NCBI GenBank assembly: GCA_021029095.1
Contig: JAJOHG010000405.1
Span: 1 to 22,098 of the forward strand
Direction: 5' to 3'
Length of the DNA stretch: 22,098 nt
Origin: Phellopilus nigrolimitatus
Lineage: Eukaryota > Basidiomycota > Agaricomycetes > Hymenochaetales > Hymenochaetaceae
In this document: positions 1-8,834 of the stretch, piece after piece
Layout: every line of letters begins with the position of its first letter
Position numbering within the stretch: the first letter of the stretch is position 1
Translations under genes and position numbers: made by a program
Notes under the pieces: generated by a model
What the model saw: the letters and a program-made list of their open reading frames with translations, nothing else
The model's database searches: none
What the model was told of the DNA's origin: nothing

Positions 1-542
1 ATATAATTTTCTATACCAGCTACTACATTATTATAGATGAGCCCAGGTCTTTTCAAAAAAACACAGACAAACCTCTCGTAAAGCGTTGGCCTCGGTGGAC
101 ATCTCATTACATGCTTAGCAAGATTTAGACATATTCCTGGTCATAAGATGCAAGCTACTGTATCATCCACAGCCGGTTTGTGCTTAACGACGGGATGCCT
201 AACGAGAGGTTTGACTGTAGGTCACAGATTCCGAAGGCGACGTAAAGATACCTGTTTCGTTAATTTAGTATCATCTCCAAAACACCTTTTGACAGGCGCG
301 ATGGATTTTCAAAATGCACTGTATCGGAGATTTCCCAATCCCCAAATCAATCTTCAACGAGGTCAGGTGATTATGATTAATCACCGTTAAAGAGACTTTA
401 TAATATATATAATTTATAATCACAATCACAATTCACATTGTAACATTACAATAGAATTGTAAGGGCGACTCTGACAAAATCAAAATACATATGAATCATG
501 TCGCAAAAGTACCATTCCCTTCATCAGACTCAAGCGTTAGAT
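1..542. other. AT-rich intergenic 3' flank, no gene supported
   Basis: This stretch lies beyond the 3' end of the Swi1-like gene and is clearly more AT-rich than the coding regions. The only open frames are short, lack known motifs and have no convincing splice partners. A 12-base inverted repeat is present: caaacctctcgt at 68-79 and its complement acgagaggtttg at 203-214. The stretch around 395-440 is low-complexity AT sequence with repeated cacaat words. No gene is called. Confidence 0.6.
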
Positions 543-3524
543 TTACATACATTCCTGAGTATATGTAAAAAACATTACAATAGTTACAAGTACAGCAAGG
601 GTGAAACAACCAGGTACGACAATGTGCTCGATACGATGTACGCTCTCTGCAGTATTCGAAGACGTTGCCAACATTCTTTCTGGCTTCGCTTGAATAACAG
701 AAGGAGGGAGAGCGGGAGGTAGCTGACGAGGCGGTGGAGCTTGATTCTGAGGTAAAAGCTGGGGCGGCTGTTGATGCGCGGTGGAAGGACGGACAGTACC
801 AGTCATCGAATTCATAGCGTAACCCGGTTGCATGCCTACTTGCTGCATAATTCCGCTATCGCCAGGTGGTGGTTGCATATTCGTAGGACGAGTACGCATA
901 GCTTCCTGCTGCTGCTGCAACTGGCGTAGAGCAGCCGCGAATCGGATCCTGATTTCATTCGCAGCACCCTGCACTTGCCTAACCATCTGCAAATCCGTTA
1001 TGAAAACAGGCGTCGGAGATTGTAGGAGTTGTCGTTGTCTTTCTACCAAGTCAATCTAGAAAGTATAGAATCAATATATCAGGTTGCAAAACGAAGGATC
1101 GATGACGACGTACCATTGACACAATCCCTTTTGTTGATTCGTGATCAGTTATGAGAGCATGGTATATCGGCAAAATTTTATCCAGCTCCGCGATACTTCT
1201 GCAGAGATTATCAAACGCCATATTGAATGTCGGCCTCTCGGCTTCGGAAACGGATCTAACGTCAAGGTGTGTCACACCTAAGTACGCAGATTGTCAGACA
1301 AACTAATATACGGCAAAGTAAAATACGAACGCACTTCGTTGTCTTGAGACATCTTCTTTCTGCTGAGTGATGAAGAAATTCGCGGAGCGAATCATTTCTG
1401 GACTAGGCCTCACCAGATTCGGGAAAGTAGCGAATTGTCCAGGATTGCGGCCGTTCTGGAGACGTTGAGCAAGCACGTCATTTGACCTTGAGGCCATTCC
1501 AGGCTGCCCAAGCCCATTTGAGGCTGCGGTTTGAGGCTGCATTGATGGTGAATTTTGAAGCGCCATCCGGGCTTGTTGCTGATTCGGAGACTGTTGCTGC
1601 TGCTGTTGCTGCTGCAGCAGTTCAATCCTTTGCCGCATTTGAATATGATACAGTTGCTGCTGAAGAGCAGGCCTATGCGTCTCGACCTGCATGATGAATT
1701 GCTCCGGCCATCCCTGAGAACGCATCACGTCCACCGGAGTGTTCGCCATTCTCAGTATCTGCAAACTCTGTTGCGTCGGTGTAATACCCGACTGCTGTAA
1801 AATCTGAGCACCTGGCTGGTTCATCGGTTGCTGCGAAGACGGCTGCATTTGTTGCTTCATCAGCGCCTGTGTCACAGACAACTCGAACGCTTCGAGAAGT
1901 TGCTCATGCACAAGCTTGATGTGGTTCGCAATTTGCATTCGGCTCTGCTCACTGCCATTAACTTGCATCAAGCCCATCTTAGCTGCAATAACAGGCCACA
2001 GCTCATGGCGTCTCACCTATTTAACAGTCAGTGAAGCACGCCGAGGACAGGAAAACGGGAAACCCACAGCTACAGAACCACCCATTCGTATCATTTCTAC
2101 GTGCAAATCATGAAGATCAATCCAACGATCCTCTATCTGAAGGATGCGAGGATCGGGTTGGCTCCCCTCACGCCCTAACCAACCCTTAAACATTTCCATA
2201 AACTTGGGCCGACTGAGAGTCGGAAAACGTGGATGATCTGGACGCTGATCCTCCTGCGCTTCGAGATCTGACATTTGCTGGCCTACTCTCGCCTGATCTG
2301 GGAGCAGTAAACCGTTCGGCGTCGGTTGCGGAAATGTCTGGTTGTTCTGTTGTTGGAAAAGCGCCTGCATCATTTGCTGTTGCTGCTGCTGTTGCTGAGG
2401 GGTCGAGCCCGATCTCGGGACAGGCGTAGACTGTTGCGATTGTACGAGAGATGAATGGAACGGCGAAGACATTTGTTGGTGCGGCGTCTGGATCTGCACA
2501 CCTTGTTGGGGCATGTTTGGTACCTGCGCAGACACCATCCCGTTCCCTGTCATCTGGTTTCCGAGGCCCCCGTTGTTGTTCATCTGCGACATCCAATTAG
2601 GGTTCGGCTGCATATGCTGTTGACCCGCCTGTTGCTGCTGCTGTGATATATTGGGGAAACCTAACGAATTACTGAACAAGCCAAGTCAGACCTCATGCGT
2701 GCGCCTCGCGTAAGCGCATGAACAGACCTTTGCCCCTGTATATGGCCATCGCTCATCGCAGGTGCAACTGGTGACTGAGAAGCCTGGGCTGCTTGATGAT
2801 TTGCAACCATCTGCGCCTGCGCCGCTGCTATTCGGTTGTATACGAGTTCCCTTTGCTGAATGTGAGCGATCTTGTTCCTGAAAATGACAGCCGCTTCAGG
2901 CGGTAAATTCTTCGGCATCCTCGCAAGCTGCATTTTCTCCGTGGCGATGTCGGTTTTCAGCTGCAAAGCCTTCATTCGGATCTCGTCTGGCGTAAGGTTT
3001 CGACCATCCTTCGTCACGAACTCCTGGAGAGCGTGCTGTAAATGCTGCTGATTCGTGTAGCCAGCAGAAGTGGGCATCTGCTGTTGATTCTGTGACGCAG
3101 CACGAACATCATCCGCCTTCGGCGGAAACATCCCAGTCTGAAACGGTAGTTGTCCATGGCCAGGCTGGCCGTTGAACGACGGACCCTGCTGCGGAAAGTT
3201 CGTCGCGCCATTCTGCTGTTGCTGCTTCCGCGCGTGGTTGAGGAGACCGAGCTGCCTATTCAGCATCGCTGGGTCATAAGCCTTACGCGTCGCTAAAATC
3301 TGTGCCATGTGCGGTGTCATGTTTCCAATACTGTTGCCCATAACACCACCCTGCATGCCTTGCTGACGCTGCATTGCTTGCAAGGAGCTTTGGCTTGCTT
3401 GTACGTTGCTCATCTGGGCTATAGTGCCAAGATTTGGATATTGTTGCGTCTGTTGGAGACCGGGTGACTGCTCTTGCTGACCTTGGTTCTGCGCAATGGC
3501 ATTGTTCTCAAGAAAATCGGCCAT
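543..3524 (-). CDS. SWI1: Gln-rich ARID-domain protein, probable Swi1-like SWI/SNF subunit
   Basis: Five exons on the minus strand: 3524-2728, 2671-2068, 2016-1335, 1277-1114 and 1055-543. Together they give 919 residues in one continuous frame. The N-terminal 400 residues are rich in Gln, Met, Asn and Pro, with several poly-Gln runs coded by CAG/CAA. An ARID/BRIGHT DNA-binding domain spans about residues 412-515: FMEMFKGWLGREG at 423, then DLHDLHVEMIRMGG, then RRHELWPVIAAKMGL. The intron at 2067-2017 falls inside this domain. A second helical, Gln-rich part follows. In fungi a large Gln-rich protein with one ARID is typical of Swi1, a nuclear subunit of the SWI/SNF chromatin-remodelling complex. 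That assignment is inference from architecture. The last 29 or so codons are odd: they encode a hydrophobic tail that could instead be an intron. Intron 1 uses a gtctgt donor. Confidence 0.85.
1585..1620 (-). repeat. CAG/CAA run coding poly-Gln in the Swi1-like gene
   Basis: On the minus strand this is a run of CAG and CAA codons in exon 3, giving a Gln tract after the ARID domain. Similar shorter tracts occur at about 2365-2400 and 2628-2645 in exon 2. Mixed CAG/CAA codons suggest a stable coding tract rather than a freshly expanded microsatellite. Confidence 0.8.
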
Positions 3525-4379
3525 CTGTAAGGGGAATGGGGTCAGAGACCGCAGTGCGAGGAGTTTGCACTATTGGGAGCGAACTATACGAATAGGGGCT
3601 CCCAAAAAGCTATCATGTGACTTACGCCCACCCGTGTGAGTGCCTTCAGAATCAAAGTTCGAGGCATTCCTTTCTCTTTTTCTGCTTCCCTCCCCCCCAA
3701 AAAAAAAATCGAACTCCTAAATGTAATAAATGAATCTTCCAATTTTACAAAGATATACCGGGTGAGACCACTGATGGCCTGCTTTCGTAGCCCTGGAGCA
3801 TAAAAGAGCTCAGATAAAGCCTTAGTTACACAAGCTTTGATATGTGGGCACCACGCATATAAATTCATGTTATGTATTGCCAGGCAAAATGGCAAATCTC
3901 ACCAGTTCGAGTTTTGCCCTCAACACTATCTGCTGCACGTGCATATCTCACTATTGAACTGGCTGCAAACCTTCGTTCGCGGGTCCGTATCGTCGGCGAT
4001 TTAAACAATGATTCTTTGGGCGATCCTTCTCGCTTCTATGCTGCTAAATTACCTCGTGGGAAGGATAGCAAGGAGCGGACAATTCCGAACCTGTTGAACA
4101 CAACCAGTGATTGAATTGCCTACAAACCTTCGTCGCGTATCCGTATCACCAGCAATTTCAACGATGCTTGTCTGGGTGATCCTGCTCATCGAGATTGCTC
4201 TGGCTTCTATATCAGTCTTTTACCTCGTGGGAGGGATGGCAAGGAGCAGTCCGGAGCCTAAGGCCTCGAGGAATATTGTGTGAGCTGGTATTCCGTCTTT
4301 AGTTTTGCAATCAGGCATCTCATCGCTTTCAATTCGATACCATAGAGACGTGGTAGCGGAAGAACACCATAGGCAGGCA
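3525..4379. other. Intergenic region between Swi1-like gene and small orphan gene
   Basis: This is the 5' flank of the minus-strand Swi1-like gene and the upstream region of the small plus-strand gene at 4380. It contains a C-run followed by an A-run at about 3691-3708 and the imperfect direct repeat pair annotated separately. Open frames seen here are short and motif-free. One begins only with TTG at 4305 and simply runs into the 4380 gene. No clear TATA element was identified. Confidence 0.5.
3952..4251 (+). repeat. Imperfect direct repeat pair, about 130-140 bp units
   Basis: Unit A (3952-4080) and unit B (4109-4251) share a common order of blocks. Each starts with ttgaa..tg.ct.caaacctt. 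Next come tccgtatc, then ggcgatcct or gggtgatcct, then cttctat. Each ends with ttacctcgtgggaaggatagcaaggagc or its close variant. Unit B carries a short internal insertion (around 4188-4200), and the two have diverged by many substitutions. The pair sits directly upstream of the 4380 gene. It looks like an old local tandem duplication; no coding potential is shared by both units. Confidence 0.75.
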
Positions 4380-4775
4380 ATGAATGGCACACTCCCGGTG
4401 ACCCCCCCTCGCCCCCGCTTTCTTATCGTCCGTGTCTTCGGCTACCTTATCGAGAGCGATTGGATCGTCGAACGCGGCAGAAAGCATAACGACGAGTTAG
4501 CGCAGAAGCTTGGCAAACGGGGAACCAAAAAGAGGCAAAGCCTCTTGGATATTGGATGTGATGTCGTGTCTCGTGCCGCTGACGGTGAGATATGCCTCGT
4601 GAAGGAAACTTCGTCTGCGGATGTTCACTACTGTCTGGCGATTGCGTCCACCTCGTGGTCCTCATCCATGGAGGGGAAGGCCATCGCACGCGACGAAAAG
4701 AGAGTCAAGAGACTGCGAGAGTGCGTTGGAAGGGAAGAAGACCCGGAATGGTACGAACAATATGATATCGAATGA
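4380..4775 (+). CDS. Small hypothetical protein, single exon
   Basis: An ATG at 4380 opens a 131-residue frame ending at TGA 4773-4775. The product starts MNGTLPVTPPRPRF and continues with a hydrophobic patch (FLIVRVFGYLIESDW). A Lys/Arg-rich stretch (GKRGTKKRQSLLDIG) follows, and the charged tail is EEDPEWYEQYDIE. There is no signal peptide, membrane helix or catalytic motif that I can name. The frame extends upstream only to a TTG at 4305, so the ATG is the better start. Composition looks protein-like rather than random, and no intron is needed. The gene points towards the 3' end of the metallophosphatase gene, with only about 100 bp between the two stops. I do not recognise the family; it may be a lineage-specific basidiomycete protein. 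Confidence 0.55.
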   Translation: MNGTLPVTPPRPRFLIVRVFGYLIESDWIVERGRKHNDELAQKLGKRGTKKRQSLLDIGCDVVSRAADGEICLVKETSSADVHYCLAIASTSWSSSMEGKAIARDEKRVKRLRECVGREEDPEWYEQYDIE

Positions 4776-4876
4776 ACATACAACGGGCCATGTATGGTTG
4801 ATTTGGCGTGGTTTCAACCCATCACTATTATTATACGTATGTTATACACCTGCGACATTAGACATGATAACATTTT

Positions 4877-6368
4877 CTAGAGCTCTCCTGTGAGCTCGTG
4901 TTCCTCGATGACCAAGACTTCCTGGCGGTCGGGATACAGCGCGGTAACGAGCTCGCGCTCGATCCACCGCCGTTTGTCGTCTCTATGCGGCGCGAGCGTA
5001 TACTTGACCGACAGCGCCGATAACGCGCCGCCGTACGCGTGCGAGATGCCCGTGTCGATGATGATGACCTTTCCGCCGCAGCGCGAGTTGATGTGCTACG
5101 AGTGTCATTTTCTTTCGGTCTTAGATCCTGTTTCTTTCAGCCAGGAAATTGGCACTGACCTCGAAGTCCGGCGTATGCCCCATGATCAACCTCCGCACTC
5201 CAATCCGCTCGAGCACCTCGTCTACCTCTGCGCACACCTCGTTCTCGCTGCGCATCGCCCAGCCGCGGTACCACAGCGGTCCGTCGTTGTCATACAGGCT
5301 CCGTTCCTCCGGCGTTGCGTCATCCGGAAGGCCCGCATAGGATGCCGGCGGGTGCGGCGGCGGGAAGTCGCGCGTCTGCAGACGAAAGAGGAGCTGCCGC
5401 CCGAGCGCATTGATACGCTCGGGGTACGGTGTGAGGTGCGCGTAAGACGGCGAGAGGCCGCCGTGTACGAAGGAGAGCGCGGCGTGCGAAAGTGGGGCAT
5501 TCGCAGATAAGGAAGCAGGATCGAAATCGACGGAGGGGGAAGCGTAGAAGGGCGCGGTGGGGAAGGGCGAGTCAAGTCCCATGGGAGGATACAGAGGGAT
5601 GCGCGAGGTGATGCTATAGTTTGCTGCCCACGCTCTGCCAATCCGTCCCGTCTGGAGCATCTTCTGACGCGCTGCGACCGAGCCGAAAGTCGATATTTCG
5701 TTCGGGTACACATATCTGCGTAAAGCCATCCGTATTTAGACGTGCGAAAGAACGTTAGATTCTGAGAAAATCTACCTCCAATCGGCTGGCGCACGAAATC
5801 AGCAGTTTAGGTTAAATAGGCATGTTTGAGGAGGCTCCAGCACTGACCTAGGAGGTTCATCCACTCGTGGTTTCCAAGGTGCGAGACGACATCGCCGCCT
5901 ACGGCACGCGCTTGCGACCTCAGCTTCTCCATCCACAGGTACAGTTTGATCGTATCCGTCCCTCTAAGCGAGCCACAACAGTAGACCAACAGTTTGATTA
6001 TAGATATAGACCAGACGTCAGTTGAGCAGATTGTTGAGCAAGCGGAGACGAGCGCACCGGTCGATGATATCGCCTGTCTGCACGAACAAATCAATGTCCC
6101 CAGTCCAGTCTCCCGCCGCGTCAACGACTTTCGCCATCTGTAGCACCTTCAGCGCGTTTCCATAGTCTGAGTGGAGGTCTCCGACCGCGACGATGTGTCG
6201 CTCGTAGCTCCGCGCATCGTCGATAATGAACGAGCCTGTCCCGGGCTCCTCGGGAGTGCCCTGCTGCAGTGGAACTTGATGACTCGCACTTGATCCGAAG
6301 GTGCTTATACGGAAGGCAAAAATAATAGCGATGAGCAGAAGTGCGGCGGGAAGAAGTCGACTGAGCAT
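4877..6368 (-). CDS. Membrane-anchored calcineurin-like (Shewanella-like) metallophosphatase
   Basis: Five exons: 6368-6058, 5963-5848, 5785-5776, 5715-5160 and 5095-4877, giving 403 residues. An N-terminal hydrophobic stretch (about residues 5-19) looks like a signal anchor. The metal-binding motifs of the calcineurin-like superfamily follow in order: GDLHSD (63-68), GDIIDRG (99-105), GNHEW (134-138), FVHGG (228-232) and GHTPDF (325-330). The gap between GNHE and the second His motif, and the RYVYPNEISTFG segment, are typical of Shewanella-like protein phosphatases. These are bimetal enzymes that dephosphorylate proteins. Substrate and compartment are not visible; a secretory or membrane location is inferred from the anchor. 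Exon 3 is only 10 nt. It supplies Asp-Trp-Arg, restoring the DWRYVYP motif expected at this place. All metal ligands appear intact. Confidence 0.9.
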
Positions 6369-6617
6369 CCGGGAAACTGGGGCGGGTCGAGGTTCGGTAG
6401 CAACGACACGTCACAATTTCAAGAGTAACGCGACGCGCGACGCGCGTCAATCATGTGCGCTTTTAGAGCTTCCTTTGCGAGTCGAAGAGCTCATGCAAGC
6501 TCGATGATTTTCTGCTCAGCACTCATTTCGAGCATCTGCTATCACTGAAGCAGAGCAGCAGCATACTAGCGCTCGGCATAGAATAGATATGTGTGTATTG
6601 AAATATCTCTAATGTAT

Positions 6618-7966
6618 TTACTGAATTAAAATCATCCAGGCAAGGATGAAATAGAAAAGGCTATAGAATAGGTAGAAAGACAAGCGTCAGCTCCGAATGA
6701 CGATGTTCTGTAATAAATGGACGGTCTCACAGAAGCGGATAGACTGCAAGCAAAATACGCTGCTGCTCGATTTTCGTCCCGTCGAGGAAGTTGACGGAAG
6801 CTATTCAGCGATAGTTGTCAGACGTACAGCCACTAAGACAGGGCATAGGACTCGCGACGCACCCCAGATGCACCACGCCCAAGCACCAAGAGCGACTGGA
6901 ATGCGAACCCATATAATGCGAACGAAACATGATACGAGTGCTGCAACGTCCAGCGGAGCTACACAATAGCCTAGAACACATAGTGCTTGGAAGAATGATC
7001 TGCGACAACGAGATTCATGACGGCTTCGTGCGGCAAGAGTAGATAGGAGCTTACACTCTTCCTCCCAGAAGCTAGAGGAGTCCAGAGGTTAACTATGAGT
7101 ACCGTAGGGGCAAATTGAGCTCACCTTTGCTTGGATAGTGACAACGACCGAACCTAGACAAACTATGACAACGACAGCTGTAAATACCCCGAGGGATTGT
7201 TCTGGGGGCGCCTTTATGGAGCTGAGTGCTGTGATGTGTCGCGAAAAAGACGCTCGATACATACATTCACGCTGAGCATAATGCCTAAAAGCAGGCACAG
7301 AATGAGCGGACCCCACAGATCCCAGTCTCTAATTAACGATAATTTCAATCCTCTGCAACGTAACATAGCAGGACGAAAGGACGCACCGCAAGACCTCTCG
7401 TCCAGCGCCTGATCTCCGTGGGTATAGCACTTGCACAACCTTGGTATATATCGAATAGAGGTCTCTTGCCTACCATAATGATGAACGAGTCAATTTCTCG
7501 AATGCATGCAATCACAAGCCGTGCTCACGATAGTGGTCGTGACAGGCTCGTCCAGCGTGTCTACGCCAGCGTACCTGAAGCTCAGCTTGTTAAACGCAGC
7601 ACAGGCCTTCACCCCATCAACCACGTACCGAGTTTCCAATTGTACACCTCCGACGGTCCTTCTCGACCCTTGCGGCGCCGCACCCGAGCTACTCGTCGTA
7701 GTCCCTATGTTCCCAGACAGTCCAGACGCGTTCCCTGCGCCCGCTGGGGGCGCGAGTTGGTCCTGGGCACGCGTTTTACCCTTGCCGATCGGGCTCAGCT
7801 GGTCACCTCCGAATGACGGGAGCGCCTCTTCGTCAAAGTCGTCATCATCGTCTGTTCATGCGTATGTGGCGCTAGTATCAGGACAAAAGAGGAGGAACAA
7901 TAGCGGAAGGGTCCTACCGGCTTGGATGAATTGCGAGGTCGCCGTGTTTGGTGTATTGACGTCCAT
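6618..7966 (-). CDS. YIP4: Yip1-domain Golgi membrane protein, Yip4/YIPF6 family
   Basis: Ten exons: 7966-7918, 7851-7629, 7574-7529, 7469-7387, 7328-7265, 7211-7125, 7071-7055, 6999-6863, 6800-6731 and 6660-6618. All junction phases agree and give 272 residues. The N-terminal third is polar and acidic (a DDDDDFDEE cluster), then comes the family block DTLDEPVTTTI, and then RDWDLWGPLILC from residue 134. Hydrophobic segments after that fit about five membrane helices, ending in YPLLLFYFILAWMILIQ at the C-terminus. These blocks match the YIPF6/Yip4 branch of the Yip1 family, which sits in Golgi and ER membranes and takes part in Rab-linked vesicle traffic. Exon 7 is only 17 nt and encodes LLGGR plus part of a Val. 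Nothing appears broken. Confidence 0.93.
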
Positions 7967-8688
7967 AGCTGAAAGTGAAATTAGTGAACGCGTCCACGAC
8001 AACCGCGGGTGGCGTGATGCATTTAGGCATGCTATCCCACACTCATGGTCCGAACTTTAACTACCTCAGTCACCCTTCGCTCGCTTTATATTGACGATTG
8101 TTTCGTGTTTCTAAAGAGAGATGGCTGTTCTTTGTGAGCTTACACTCGTCAGCCATCAGAATTTAAAAGCGTTGGCAAGGTATGTCAATAGTATAGTTAA
8201 CGAGACTTCGAGATAAAATTTTCACTCCACCACGATCCCTTCAGACACCATCGAGGCGGTCACTAGTTCCAGATGGCGAACGAGAGCTATGTTTAACTTG
8301 CAGACCAAATACCTATACGTTTGGTTGGCATTGGAACTTCGTCATACGTTCGTGAAGAGCACTTGTCGAAAGCTGGGCCTTACAAGCGAGGTCTTCATGC
8401 GCTTTACCACACCTTTCATGCATTTTGCGTGAGGCCTCGCGGAGGAAGCCGCAGTGTATTTGGTTTTCGAAGAGGATGCTTTGAACTCTCGGCTTAGAAG
8501 CGACATCACATACAAACAGTCGACCGACCAGTACCCTTTCCATCTTGTCTGTCTGCAGTCTTCCGTGCCCTTCGATCTCCTCGGCTTCAGCATAATGGGG
8601 TTTCGAAGGTGATGCCTCGAGGTTCCAAGACTCATAAGGAACATCACATAGCTAGCGTCGGCCAGCCTGCAGCTCTTGCATTACACCC
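7967..8688. promoter_or_regulatory. Shared divergent promoter region of YIP4 and the Hsp70-like gene
   Basis: About 720 bp separates the two divergent start codons, so both promoters must lie here. On the minus strand a TATAAA word reads from 8090 to 8085, about 120 bases before the YIP4 start. It is a candidate TATA element. The part from 8349 onwards is present again at 15493 (see the duplication entries), so the Hsp70-side promoter was copied with the gene. No clear heat-shock element (alternating GAA/TTC blocks with two-base spacing) was seen. Confidence 0.5.
8313..8543 (-). other. Antisense ORF upstream of the Hsp70-like gene, duplicated
   Basis: An ATG-initiated frame of 76 residues (MERVLVGRLFVCDVASKPRV...) runs away from the Hsp70-like gene. 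Its counterpart in the second locus copy is at 15469-15675 (68 residues). The two are alignable from their first Met to LSTSALHE and differ by one frame-preserving 12-base indel. They diverge exactly where the duplicated block ends. No domain is recognisable, and shared ancestry alone would keep most of the frame. Treat it as a candidate small gene only. Confidence 0.25.
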
Positions 8689-8834
8689 ATGTCTTCAGCA
8701 AACGCTCGCCAGTCGTATAAGGGCAGCCAGTTAGGCATTGTGATCGGTATTGACGTTGGAACAACCTTTAGCGGCGTCTCCTACGCCATCCTACGACCTG
8801 GGCAAGTGCCAGATGTGCTGCCCGTTACAAGGTA
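8349..8834. repeat. Duplicated block, copy 1, 5' part (promoter and first exon of Hsp70-like gene)
   Basis: This block aligns with 15493-16000 over nearly its full length, starting at ttcgtgaagagcacttgtcg and ending just after the first exon (ttacaagg). It covers the upstream region and exon 1 of the Hsp70-like gene. Copy 2 lacks about 12 bases in the stretch corresponding to 8436-8470 and has about 30 extra bases near 15697-15727. Long uninterrupted matches remain, so the duplication is moderately young. Confidence 0.9.

Noticed and set aside
148..390. 80-codon frame at the left end
   Set aside because: No motif, no splice partner, random-looking composition in AT-rich flank.
4305..4379. 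Upstream extension of the small gene at 4380
   Set aside because: It begins only at TTG, which is not a normal start in fungal nuclear genes.
7526..7540. 15-base word cacgatagtggtcgt shared with 12640-12655
   Set aside because: A single shared 15-mer in 22 kb is expected by chance about as often as not, and nothing around it matches.
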